Source of the DNA: Oligoflexia bacterium
GTDB taxonomy: Bacteria > Bdellovibrionota > Bacteriovoracia > Bacteriovoracales > Bacteriovoracaceae
Assembly: GCA_015231955.1 (NCBI GenBank)
Contig: JADGAN010000024.1
Location: 1-64,000, forward strand
DNA length: 64,000 nucleotides
Reading direction: 5' to 3'
In this document: piece after piece, positions 52,906-60,792 of the stretch
How the letters are laid out: every line of letters begins with the position of its first letter
Position numbering within the stretch: position 1 is the first letter of the stretch
Notes under the pieces: model-generated
Databases searched by the model: none
The model's input: the letters and a program-made list of their open reading frames with translations, nothing else
What the model was told of the DNA's origin: nothing
Program-made: the position numbers and the translations under genes

Positions 52906-53727
52906 ATGCCAATGAATACTCTCGCCTCTAAGGCCGCCAATGCAATGATCACACTTGTCGCCTTGTCGTTTATTTTCCTTTTTTTAATTCTCCCGATTCT
53001 TGTTATCCTTCAACAAGGATTTAGCGAGGGAGTAGTGGCCTGGTGGCAAAACATCAGCGATGAGGAAACGCTGTTGGCGCTACGTCTGACACTGACAGTG
53101 GCGGCCATTGCCGTACCTTTAAACCTGCTTTTTGGGATCATGATCGCCTGGACGATTGCTAAATTTCAATTTAGAGGGAGAGAGCTGCTCCTCACTTTGA
53201 TCGACCTACCCTTGGCCATTCCGCCTATCATTTCAGGACTGATGTACGTTTTATTATTTGGGATCTATGGATGGTTTGGGGCCTTCTTCAACAACTATGA
53301 TGTGCAAATTATTTATGCAGTTCCTGGCATTATCTTAGTGACGATTTTTGTAACTCTTCCTTATGTTGCAAGAGAGTTAATCCCTCTTTTAAGCAAACAA
53401 GGAACAGAAGAGGAGTTAGCGGCCATTAGCTTGGGTGCAAGCGGACTGCAAACCTTCTGGAGAGTAACCTTACCCAATGTGAAATGGGGAATCCTCCACG
53501 GAATTATTCTTTGTAATGCTAGGGCCATGGGAGAGTTTGGCGCAGTCGCGGTGGTGTCAGGGCATATTCGAGGAGAGACCAATACCTTACCACTCCATAT
53601 AGAAATTCTTTATAATGAATATAATTTTGTTGCCGCTTTTGCCATTAGTTCACTCTTTGTCAGTTTAGCAACAATCACCCTCCTACTTAAAGGAATGAGC
53701 AGTGAGCATCATAGTAAAAAACATTAG
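52906..53727 (+). CDS. cysW: Sulfate ABC transporter permease CysW
   Basis: The 273-residue protein has about six membrane helices and the EAA loop [22 protein letters not shown] followed by [18 protein letters not shown], the typical CysW signature. ATG 52906 directly follows the cysT stop. The pair CysT/CysW makes the membrane channel. Confidence 0.9.
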   Translation: MPMNTLASKAANAMITLVALSFIFLFLILPILVILQQGFSEGVVAWWQNISDEETLLALRLTLTVAAIAVPLNLLFGIMIAWTIAKFQFRGRELLLTLIDLPLAIPPIISGLMYVLLFGIYGWFGAFFNNYDVQIIYAVPGIILVTIFVTLPYVARELIPLLSKQGTEEELAAISLGASGLQTFWRVTLPNVKWGILHGIILCNARAMGEFGAVAVVSGHIRGETNTLPLHIEILYNEYNFVAAFAISSLFVSLATITLLLKGMSSEHHSKKH

Positions 53728-54688
53728 TAAAACTTTTGGAAATTTTAAAGCTCTAGATGCAATTCATTTTCAATTACCTGCTAACAATCTGATTGCTCTC
53801 TTAGGACCTTCTGGTTGCGGAAAAACCACTCTACTGCGAATTATTGCCGGACTAGAACAGGCCGATCATGGTGAGGTCAGTTTTCAAAACGCCGACCTCC
53901 TTGCTTTTCCCGCTAACAAACGCCAGATCGGTCTGGTTTTTCAGCATTATGCTTTGTTTAAGCATATGACCGTCTTTGATAATATTGCCTTTGGGTTAAA
54001 GGTAAAACCTAAAAAATATCGGCCCTCTCATCAAGAGATCTCCAAAAAAGTTCATGAGCTTTTGAAGCTAATTAAGCTTGAAAATCTCGCCGATCGTTAT
54101 CCGCGCGGTCTCTCTGGAGGTCAATGCCAAAGGGTGGCCTTAGCAAGAGCACTGGCGATTGAACCGAGGTTATTGCTGCTTGATGAACCTTTTGGCGCTT
54201 TAGATGCTAAAGTTCGTGCAGAAATGAGACGCTGGTTAAGAAATTTACACGACACTTTAAAGGTCACCAGCATTTTTGTAACTCATGATCAAGAAGAGGC
54301 GTTGGAAGTTGCTGACATCATCATTATCATGAATCAAGGACGGATTGAACAAATCGGAACACCCGATGAAGTTTTTCATCACCCCGCCAACGAATTTGTG
54401 ATGAGCTTTCTTGGAGAGGTTAATGTCTTTCACGGTAGAAGAGATGAGAATCATCCTAAATTAATGATTCGTCCCCATCAGCTAAAAATTGAGCACGCCA
54501 AAAATAAATCCAGTCTACAGGCACGGGCCATAAGAGTCATTACCGCAGGCCCCTTTGTGAGAGTAGAGTTGCTTGATGAGAATGATCACAATAGCAAACG
54601 CATTCAAGTGCAGATGACCCATGAGCAGTATCGCAGTAATCCGGTCTTACCTAACTCCCTGGTCTACTTGTCTCCCAAAGATCAATAG
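53702..54688 (+). CDS. cysA: Sulfate ABC transporter ATPase CysA
   Basis: The 328-residue protein has Walker [11 protein letters not shown] loop VFQHYALF, signature [15 protein letters not shown], Walker [13 protein letters not shown] and switch His (VTHDQEEA), then a TOBE-like regulatory domain with [13 protein letters not shown] 53702 overlaps cysW by 26 bases. With Sbp, CysT and CysW it completes a sulfate uptake system. The stop overlaps the convergent TauE gene by 7 bases. Confidence 0.9.
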   Translation: MSIIVKNISKTFGNFKALDAIHFQLPANNLIALLGPSGCGKTTLLRIIAGLEQADHGEVSFQNADLLAFPANKRQIGLVFQHYALFKHMTVFDNIAFGLKVKPKKYRPSHQEISKKVHELLKLIKLENLADRYPRGLSGGQCQRVALARALAIEPRLLLLDEPFGALDAKVRAEMRRWLRNLHDTLKVTSIFVTHDQEEALEVADIIIIMNQGRIEQIGTPDEVFHHPANEFVMSFLGEVNVFHGRRDENHPKLMIRPHQLKIEHAKNKSSLQARAIRVITAGPFVRVELLDENDHNSKRIQVQMTHEQYRSNPVLPNSLVYLSPKDQ

Positions 54689-55488
54689 GCAGCGAGTGAA
54701 CTTAGTAGTAACCGTAAGGCCACAAAGAGTAATCCAAAGGCCAAGATCTTACGAATAAGTGTACCAGAGACTTGTCCTGATAGCTCGGCCCCAATGCGAG
54801 CACCCACAATAGATCCCAATGCAACAGGCATCATAAAATCCACCTGCACATTGCCTAGGTATAAAAACATCAGTGTGCCCAGAAAAGAGGAGAAGCAGAG
54901 AATGAAGTGGGATGTGCCTAGGGCAATATGCACCGGTATCTTTAAACCTAAAATGAGGAAAGGGACGTGAATGATGCCACCACCAACGCCAAAAAGATTG
55001 GAAAGAAATCCAATGAGTAGGGTTCCAATAAATCCCAAAGGTAAGTTAACGGAATAAGAGTGATCCTCTGCTCCTTCTCCCTCACCCTCTGCGCTTCCAG
55101 CTTTCTCTATGACCGAAGCTTTTTCCCTCTTAAAGTAGAGTGAGTAGGCCACAAACAACAACATTATCGCCAAGCAGAGTGCAAAAAAGGAGTGGGTATA
55201 ACGTTGAACAATGAGAGGACCAATGAGAGCGCCTGGGATGGTGGCCAAAGACAATTTTTTTGCTAATTCAAAATCCATCTTTTTCTGAAAATAGTATACA
55301 GTGGCCCCGGCCAAGGTATTAAAAAAGATAATGCCAATAGAAGTTCCGATAGCATCTTGGGGAATAAAATGAAAGACCAGCATGAAAAAGGGAACATGAA
55401 TAAATCCTCCCCCTACTCCCAGCATGGTGCCAAAGGTGCCTACTAATAATCCAAATAAAAAAAGGAAAAAAAATTGTAATAAAAACAT
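54682..55488 (-). CDS. tauE: TauE/SafE family transporter
   Basis: The 268-residue protein has seven to eight membrane helices in two inverted-symmetry halves, each opening with the same motif, [11 protein letters not shown] (about residue 25) and [11 protein letters not shown] (about residue 172). An acidic EGEGEGAED loop joins the halves. The family exports organosulfur anions or sulfite. TauE is a known gene of deltaproteobacterial magnetosome clusters, and its domain is the C-terminal part of MamO in magnetospirilla. Here MamO lacks it, so this may be the separated half. It closes the minus-strand mam operon. Confidence 0.85.
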   Translation of the reverse strand: MFLLQFFFLFLFGLLVGTFGTMLGVGGGFIHVPFFMLVFHFIPQDAIGTSIGIIFFNTLAGATVYYFQKKMDFELAKKLSLATIPGALIGPLIVQRYTHSFFALCLAIMLLFVAYSLYFKREKASVIEKAGSAEGEGEGAEDHSYSVNLPLGFIGTLLIGFLSNLFGVGGGIIHVPFLILGLKIPVHIALGTSHFILCFSSFLGTLMFLYLGNVQVDFMMPVALGSIVGARIGAELSGQVSGTLIRKILAFGLLFVALRLLLSSLAAY

Positions 55489-55500
55489 GATAAGCGAACT

Positions 55501-55782
55501 CTATTTTACAGCAACTTCTTCTAAGGAGATGCAATTATTAAGGCACATTTTAAGACAATTCCCACAGCCAACACATTGCTCTTTATCCACAATGCAATGA
55601 CCACCGGGAAAAGATTTCTTGTACGCAATAACTTTTTTACGGCAATTCAGATAACAATTTCTGCAACCCAAACATTTTCTAGCATCAATGTGTGCTTTCT
55701 TTCTCTTTTTAATTGCATTAGGAGCGGGTGTCTTCTGTGTTGCTGGTGTTGTTGGTGTCGTTGATGTTGTCTCGTTGTTCAA
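55501..55782 (-). CDS. Ferredoxin-like protein, Mad6-type candidate
   Basis: The 93-residue product has a Thr/Pro-rich start and two [4Fe-4S] motifs, CLGCRNCYLNC and CVGCGNCLKMC, with an extra Cys shortly after. TTG 55782 lies inside the end of the preceding gene (65-base overlap). No good ribosome binding site is seen, so the true start may be later. Deltaproteobacterial magnetosome clusters contain Mad6, a ferredoxin-like protein needed for magnetite formation, next to tauE as here. The assignment rests on domain and context. Confidence 0.7.
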   Translation of the reverse strand: MNNETTSTTPTTPATQKTPAPNAIKKRKKAHIDARKCLGCRNCYLNCRKKVIAYKKSFPGGHCIVDKEQCVGCGNCLKMCLNNCISLEEVAVK

Positions 55783-56182
55783 TTTCTTTGCTCTCTGTGT
55801 TTTCTTTAGCTGGTTCTTCGAAAACTTCTTCAGATTTTTCTTGGGGGGCCACTTCTGGTGATTTTTCTCTTTGGTTCATCTCGTTTTCAATTTCGATCAA
55901 ATCCTGTAAAGTTTTTTGAATTTTTTCAATCTTGAGTACGATCCCTTTTAAATTTCCATCACCCAAAGCATCGTTTTGCTGAAGATGTGAGAGTACATTT
56001 TCTCCTAACTCTTGATACAGGTGATGGAGATCATCCTGCATACGCTGCTTAATGCTTCTCTCCTCTTTAGAGTCATCCTTTCCCATAAAATCTGAATAGA
56101 TTTCTCCTGTTATCTTTTCCACCTCGTGAAAAGTTTTTCCGGCGAACTTTGCCATTTCTTTTAACATTTTGTTGACTTCCAT
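55718..56182 (-). CDS. Coiled-coil acidic protein
   Basis: The 154-residue protein has a helical region with likely coiled coil (about 30-110) and an acidic, Asn/Glu/Thr-rich disordered tail. AAGGAG just before ATG supports the start. No known family. Acidic tails are typical of magnetosome proteins that interact with mineral surfaces, but this is only a compositional remark. Its tail DNA overlaps the ferredoxin gene in another frame. Confidence 0.6.
   Translation of the reverse strand: MEVNKMLKEMAKFAGKTFHEVEKITGEIYSDFMGKDDSKEERSIKQRMQDDLHHLYQELGENVLSHLQQNDALGDGNLKGIVLKIEKIQKTLQDLIEIENEMNQREKSPEVAPQEKSEEVFEEPAKENTESKEIEQRDNINDTNNTSNTEDTRS
55735..55778. repeat. Low-complexity ACA/AAC-type repeat coding in two frames
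   Basis: Imperfect GTTGGTGTT-type triplet repeats lie in the overlap of the coiled-coil gene and the ferredoxin gene. One frame gives an Asn/Thr-rich tail, the other a Thr/Pro-rich N-terminus. A change in repeat number would alter both proteins at once. Confidence 0.5.
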
Positions 56183-56207
56183 GGCACTCCTTACTTTCTT
56201 TCTTTAT

Positions 56208-56456
56208 CTATGATTGCAAGACCTTGTCTACTCTATCTATTATTGATTTACAAGAATTGCAATACCAAACCTCTTTTTTTGTTTTACACATTACAACACC
56301 TGCAATCAAAAAAAGAATTCCTAAAATAATTCCCGCTACAGAAAGAGAGAGTAAAACACCAAGGACTACAAAGAGAATACTAACACTTTTATTATAGCGA
56401 AGCACCTGTGTGATTTCCATCTGGCCATTACAGAGATGGCATTGAATGCTCTCCAT
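56208..56456 (-). CDS. LITAF-like zinc-ribbon membrane protein
   Basis: The 82-residue protein has CHLC near the N-terminus, a 25-residue hydrophobic stretch (SILFVVLGVLLSLSVAGIIL) and CNSC near the C-terminus. The CxxC-hydrophobic-CxxC layout is that of LITAF-type domains, in which the hydrophobic part dips into one face of the membrane and both CxxC join in a zinc site. GGGGGGG acts as ribosome binding site. It belongs to the magnetosome transcript by position. Confidence 0.6.
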   Translation of the reverse strand: MESIQCHLCNGQMEITQVLRYNKSVSILFVVLGVLLSLSVAGIILGILFLIAGVVMCKTKKEVWYCNSCKSIIDRVDKVLQS

Positions 56457-56482
56457 ACTTAAATATCCCCCCCGATAAAGAG

Positions 56483-56752
56483 TTATGGTTGTTCAGAATC
56501 GTGTACACCTTTCATTAGGCCAATAGCTCCACCGACAACTCCTGCGACTTTGGTAATTAAAAGTGCTGGAACAACCACCTCCATTAGCGAGGCAGCAGCA
56601 ATGGCACCAAAAATTCCTGTCAACACGCCAACTCCTGCACCAAGCGTAGTCTTCGTTCCTACTTTGACGACTGTGACTGCAGCTTTCTTTGGATTGCTTG
56701 TTCTCTTTTGAGTTGATCCAAGGGTATCGGTATTAATGTCTGCTGTTTGCAT
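56483..56752 (-). CDS. Gly-rich two-helix membrane protein 1
   Basis: The 89-residue protein has a polar, basic N-terminal third and two closely spaced hydrophobic helices rich in Gly and Ala (TLGAGVGVLTGIFGAIAAAS and LLITKVAGVVGGAIGL). The composition resembles MamC/MamD-type magnetosome proteins, which have similar Gly-rich hairpins and control crystal size, but no specific motif is shared. It overlaps the next gene by 20 bases and has a good GGAGGG site. Confidence 0.6.
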   Translation of the reverse strand: MQTADINTDTLGSTQKRTSNPKKAAVTVVKVGTKTTLGAGVGVLTGIFGAIAAASLMEVVVPALLITKVAGVVGGAIGLMKGVHDSEQP

Positions 56753-57089
56753 TGGTTCCCTCCAATTTTATTGTTTGTTTGCTTTTAAAAAAACCAACAG
56801 TGGCACCTAAGACACCGGCCGCGATTTTAATTGCGCCTACACCGGCAATGGTACCTACACCTAAGACGGGAGCGGCCGCGACCGCTAAAGTTGCACCCAG
56901 CACACCGGTGCCACCATAAAGTGCACATTTTACCACTTGATCATCAGTCTTTTTGGATTTTGATAAGACTTTATTTTTTGCAAGCGGTTTTTTCTTTTGT
57001 TTTTTATTAACTTCAGCAATATGCCTTAAGTGCATCTTACATAATTCTGGACTATACCCTTTAAACTCACAATCATCACAAATACTCAT
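56733..57089 (-). CDS. Gly-rich two-helix membrane protein 2 with Cys/His N-terminus
   Basis: The 118-residue protein starts with CDDC, a further Cys and CKMH (four potential metal ligands), then a very Lys-rich segment and a Gly/Ala-rich double helix (ALYGGTGVLGATLAVAAAPV, KIAAGVLGATVGFF). The hydrophobic part is like that of the preceding protein. The N-terminal Cys/His set suggests a small metal site on the cytoplasmic side. GGAGGGAGGATTTGC precedes ATG. Confidence 0.6.
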   Translation of the reverse strand: MSICDDCEFKGYSPELCKMHLRHIAEVNKKQKKKPLAKNKVLSKSKKTDDQVVKCALYGGTGVLGATLAVAAAPVLGVGTIAGVGAIKIAAGVLGATVGFFKSKQTIKLEGTNANSRH

Positions 57090-57117
57090 GCAAATCCTCC
57101 CTCCCTCTTTGCAAAGA

Positions 57118-58596
57118 TCACTGAATCAGAAATAAAAGGATAACATAGATTGTTGAAATTAATAAATGAAAATACATAAGTGGCAATCCAATTTTTGAAT
57201 AATTGATCAAATTAAGTACACAAGAAGAGTTATTTTTGTGAAATTTTTCAGAGAGCGTACATGCAATTGGACCTGCAGTTGCCACCCCTAAAGTACCACA
57301 AGATCCAGCACAAATTCCCAGTGAAAGCGCCCAAATCGCAAAGTGCTCTATCGATAGCGACTCGATATTTAAACTAATAAACATCGGAATAAGAATGGTG
57401 GTGGCCGATCCTGCACCAAAGAACATGGTGATCAAGCAAGCAAACCACATCAAGAGTAAGCATTTAATAAAGGGATTACCAAAGGCCAGAAAAGAAATTC
57501 CCGACAATGCAGTTTTCAAAAGACCTGAAGATTGAATTCCTCCAATCAAGACAAAAAGTAGGATAAAGAAAACCACATCTCTGTAATGAATTTTCTTGAT
57601 AATTGTCTCTTTATCCATTTTGCAAAAGATAAAAAGAACAAAACTAGCAATCAGGGCCAAAAGTCCTGGATCAAAAGTGGTAAAGGCAAATAAAATAATT
57701 AAGCTTAGTAACACTAATACTGAAAGCATAAGAGTAAAACTGTGCTTGATTTTTGTGTTTGCAAAAGAGATATCGGAAGTCGGCATATGTGGCGCTTGAG
57801 TTTCTCTGAAGTCCACTTTATTGTAAAAGTAGAGAAACATGACTCCTAAATTAACCAGGCAGATCGGCATTAAATATTTAATAAAGAGCAGGTAGGGGAT
57901 GTTGAGTTCTGTCGAGATAAGCATGTTGGGAAAATCTCCCGTCATCGAGGAAGTTCCCCCAAGGTTGGAAGCAATAATTTCTCCTATTAAAAAGGGAGTG
58001 CTCTTTAATTTCAGAGCATCACTCATACGTAGTGTTAACGGAATGATTAGCAACATCGCCATCAAGCTATTGACCATAAAAGCACAAACATAGGATATTA
58101 AGCAAAGGATCAAGAATAGCGCAAAATGATTATTTCCAAACTTTAGTATCAACTTGCTGCCCAGGAATTCAAAGCATTTGGTTTCGGCAATAATGGTAGA
58201 GATCACACTCATTCCAAATACTAAGGAGATGGTGCTGATGTTGATTTTTAGAAAGGCCTCACTAATACTATAAAATCCAAAAAATTTTCCAAAGAGGAGG
58301 ATAGCAAGACTCCCTAAAAAAACAATCACAACTCTCTGAGACATACTTCGGTATAAACAAAAAAAGACCAACAATAATATTTTTAACGAGATAATTTGCG
58401 CTACAACACTTTTAAAGGTTTCTGTGTTTACAGGAGGGATGGGTAGAGAGTGTTTTTGGTAATAGAGAGAACTAATACACCAAGCAAAAAGAGCAGCAAA
58501 TGCAAAAAAAAATAAAAGAGGATCTTTTTTAGGATTGGTATTAAAATTGGAAAAATTTTTTAAATTGGCAAAAGCACTTTCCATCATAAGCAGCAT
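57118..58596 (-). CDS. mamN: MamN-type ion transporter (ArsB/CitM superfamily)
   Basis: The 492-residue protein has about twelve membrane helices and shows conserved segments of the ArsB/NhaD-like ion transporter superfamily: NSLMAMLLIIPLTLRMS, GGTSSMTGDFPNMLI and FFGAGSATTILIPMF. MamN of magnetospirilla belongs here and is proposed to export protons released during magnetite formation. The start overlaps the CDF gene stop by 13 bases, and mamM-mamN order is common in mam operons. ATG 58587 is an alternative start. Confidence 0.75.
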   Translation of the reverse strand: MLLMMESAFANLKNFSNFNTNPKKDPLLFFFAFAALFAWCISSLYYQKHSLPIPPVNTETFKSVVAQIISLKILLLVFFCLYRSMSQRVVIVFLGSLAILLFGKFFGFYSISEAFLKINISTISLVFGMSVISTIIAETKCFEFLGSKLILKFGNNHFALFLILCLISYVCAFMVNSLMAMLLIIPLTLRMSDALKLKSTPFLIGEIIASNLGGTSSMTGDFPNMLISTELNIPYLLFIKYLMPICLVNLGVMFLYFYNKVDFRETQAPHMPTSDISFANTKIKHSFTLMLSVLVLLSLIILFAFTTFDPGLLALIASFVLFIFCKMDKETIIKKIHYRDVVFFILLFVLIGGIQSSGLLKTALSGISFLAFGNPFIKCLLLMWFACLITMFFGAGSATTILIPMFISLNIESLSIEHFAIWALSLGICAGSCGTLGVATAGPIACTLSEKFHKNNSSCVLNLINYSKIGLPLMYFHLLISTIYVILLFLIQ

Positions 58597-59459
58597 TCCA
58601 CATCAACGGAGGAGATAAGGGGATTTAATTCTAAAATTTTTTCTCTGATTGTATTCGCGATAGCACAAAAATTTTCAGCAGTCTCATTTTCATTGGCCTT
58701 GATCGCGACTTTAACAAAGATAGATCGACCAGCAGCACAAGCTGTCACATTTTTTAATTCAAAGAGAGAATTGGCAGGTAAAAACTCTTTAATGCCATTT
58801 TTGATTTTAAGCAGCTGTGCTTTGGGAATTGACTTATCCATTAAAAGTCCAATCGCTTCCAAGAAAAGCCGCCCACAATTCAAAGTGATTACCAACATAA
58901 TCCCTATCGCTACAATACTATCAGCACTTTCTAAAATCCCTAAGCGGCTGATAAGAACGCCGACGATCACCTCTATTGCAATTAAACTATCGGCCCTTTT
59001 GATCCACGAGGTAGGAATACTTTTGCCTTCGGGAATATTTTGGGCAACACACTTCAAATAGCTACAGATGAACTCATTGGCAACAACACCTAGTAGTGCT
59101 GCGGCGATCGTGGTGTATTCTGGCAGGCCAGAGACTGGAGCATAGAGCATCTTTTCCAAAGAGAAGAGAATAAAGGCCATGGCCCCCGCTGCACTAAGAC
59201 CGTTGACAAAGACAGCGGTGACAAATTCAATTTTTCCATGTCCATAAGGGTGATTAGCATCAGCAGGTCTACTTGAAAATTTTCTGCTAATTACAATGGA
59301 AAAGTAGCTTATCATATTCACAGTTGAGGCGGTAGCATCCGCCAATAATCCTTTGGAATTCCCAAAAAACCCTACAAAATATTTAAAAAACAAGATAACC
59401 AACATTCCCCAATGCGAGAAATTTTCGGCCCTTTTTTGTTGTAAATTTTTATCATTCAC
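58584..59459 (-). CDS. MamB/MamM-type cation diffusion facilitator with altered metal site
   Basis: The 291-residue protein has six membrane helices and a C-terminal cytoplasmic domain. It follows the CDF layout with PADANHPYGHGKIE before TM3. In TM2 the metal motif reads ADATASTVN: Asp41 is kept, but the position of the usual His/Asp is Ala44 and the following Asp is Asn48. In TM5 the motif reads SWIKRADS, with Ile153 instead of His/Asp and Asp157 kept. Two of four site-A ligands are therefore missing. MamB/MamM normally bring iron into magnetosomes and scaffold other proteins. This copy may be mainly structural or bind metal differently. Confidence 0.8.
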   Translation of the reverse strand: MNDKNLQQKRAENFSHWGMLVILFFKYFVGFFGNSKGLLADATASTVNMISYFSIVISRKFSSRPADANHPYGHGKIEFVTAVFVNGLSAAGAMAFILFSLEKMLYAPVSGLPEYTTIAAALLGVVANEFICSYLKCVAQNIPEGKSIPTSWIKRADSLIAIEVIVGVLISRLGILESADSIVAIGIMLVITLNCGRLFLEAIGLLMDKSIPKAQLLKIKNGIKEFLPANSLFELKNVTACAAGRSIFVKVAIKANENETAENFCAIANTIREKILELNPLISSVDVECCL

Positions 59460-59494
59460 TTCTTAACTCGCTTACTTACTACTTATTCATTTAT

Positions 59495-59770
59495 TTATTT
59501 GCTAACTGACTTGCTTGTCCGTTGTTTAGCACCCAATTTAATTTTCAGATCTTTAATCTCTCTAGCAAGGCGTCTATGCCGGTTGAGAGAATTCACCGTC
59601 GACCAAACATAGCCAATAACATAAAAAAGCAACAAGAGAGAAATCAAGCGTGCTTCAATCGGATTTCCAACAAACACTTGCAACTTTACCGGACTAGAGT
59701 TTTGAATAATGAAAATAGTTCCGAGTATCGTCAGTACAATGATAGATATTGGCTTAATCATAATTTTCAT
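59495..59770 (-). CDS. mamL: MamL-like small membrane protein (LapA/DUF1049-like)
   Basis: The 91-residue protein has two membrane helices (IIVLTILGTIFIIQNSSPV and LISLLLLFYVIGYVWSTV) and a strongly basic amphipathic tail (NRHRRLAREIKDLKIKLGAK). The short QNSSPVKLQVFVG loop is typical of the LapA-type fold. MamL of magnetospirilla has the same layout and is essential for membrane invagination, with its positive tail proposed to bend the membrane. It precedes the CDF gene. The name is given on layout and context. Confidence 0.65.
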   Translation of the reverse strand: MKIMIKPISIIVLTILGTIFIIQNSSPVKLQVFVGNPIEARLISLLLLFYVIGYVWSTVNSLNRHRRLAREIKDLKIKLGAKQRTSKSVSK

Positions 59771-59785
59771 CTTCCTTTCAAACTT

Positions 59786-60349
59786 TCAAAATCCATTTTT
59801 ATAGAATTGCATAATATTTTTACAATAAGGACAGACCGGTGCACCCTGGTTATTCCATAAAGGGGCATCAATGCTCCCACAAACGGGACAAATGTAGCCA
59901 GTTCCAAAGGAAGAGAGAGCACTTAATTCTGAATTTTCCAGATGAACCATTTTAGCATTGTGATCGTGAGGGCAGGGGATAGTCGTCTCCTGGCCACAAC
60001 TCGGACAGCGGAAAACATTTTTTTGAGTGGTTTTTTCCATGGGAACATTACATCTTGAACAGAGAGGAAGATACCCTGCACTCTCTCCTGGACAGTAGGC
60101 CTTGGTTAACTTTGTCAAAAGTGGTTTAACCCTATATTCACTGTTAGTCAGATCTTGATGGACCTTCAGGGTCTTCGCCACTCGTATATCTGTCTTTAAT
60201 TTTTCAGTAATACTATCAACTTGATCAACTTTTATTTTATTTTTATTAGCACTAAAAATCAAAGCAACCACTGAGCTTATAACAATAAATGCTATTACTA
60301 CAATTACAGTGGAGTTGACGTTATTGTTCTTACTATTCTCTACATTCAT
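59786..60349 (-). CDS. Membrane-anchored double zinc-ribbon protein
   Basis: The 187-residue protein has one N-terminal membrane helix (VIVVIAFIVISSVVALIFS) and then two CxxC-CxxC units: CSRC with CPSC, and CPVC with CPYC, separated by a segment CPHDHNAKMVHL rich in potential ligands. The second unit (YICPVCGSIDAPLWNNQGAP followed by CPYC) is clearly related to the single unit in the next gene. Zinc or iron (rubredoxin-like) binding is expected outside the cytoplasm. There is no known name. It sits between mamO-like and mamL-like genes. Confidence 0.7.
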   Translation of the reverse strand: MNVENSKNNNVNSTVIVVIAFIVISSVVALIFSANKNKIKVDQVDSITEKLKTDIRVAKTLKVHQDLTNSEYRVKPLLTKLTKAYCPGESAGYLPLCSRCNVPMEKTTQKNVFRCPSCGQETTIPCPHDHNAKMVHLENSELSALSSFGTGYICPVCGSIDAPLWNNQGAPVCPYCKNIMQFYKNGF

Positions 60350-60354
60350 TATAA

Positions 60355-60792
60355 TTATTTCAAAGTTGGACAGTTATTGTTGGCACAAATTTGTACCGCT
60401 TCATTCGCATCCAATCGATTGATATTCATTAATCCACCACACTCACTACAGTGAGGAGTTCCATTTTGATCAAAGTTTGGTAGCGCTGTATGCCCGCATT
60501 GAGAACAAACATATTGTCCGCCGGCAATAAATTGTCCTTGCACTTGATTGGTTTGTGGCAATTGCAACTGCTGTTGTTGCACTCCCATTACTTGCTGCCC
60601 TTGTGCGGGGGAAGGAGTCACCTGCGTTGGCCTTAAGTTGCCTGCAAGCGCCATCTGTCCGGCCTGTAACATGGTGGTTTTGAAATCTGGTCTAGGGTTT
60701 ATTTTGAAATAAACAAAAGTCGTTCCCACTGCTACCGATGCAATTAAGAGAATTGTATGGAGCACTTGTTTTTTATCTCTATCAAAATCCAT
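60355..60792 (-). CDS. Membrane-anchored zinc-ribbon protein
   Basis: About 145 residues from ATG 60792 (AAAGGAT eight bases upstream, inside the end of the MamO-like gene). One membrane helix (TILLIASVAVGTTFVYF), a Gln/Pro-rich linker and a C-terminal unit YVCSQCGHTALPNF...CSECGGLM followed by CANNNC. The unit matches the second zinc ribbon of the neighbouring gene product in spacing and residues. Six Cys in total could bind one metal or two. Function is unknown. It is probably part of the MamE/MamO complex by gene order. Confidence 0.7.
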   Translation of the reverse strand: MDFDRDKKQVLHTILLIASVAVGTTFVYFKINPRPDFKTTMLQAGQMALAGNLRPTQVTPSPAQGQQVMGVQQQQLQLPQTNQVQGQFIAGGQYVCSQCGHTALPNFDQNGTPHCSECGGLMNINRLDANEAVQICANNNCPTLK

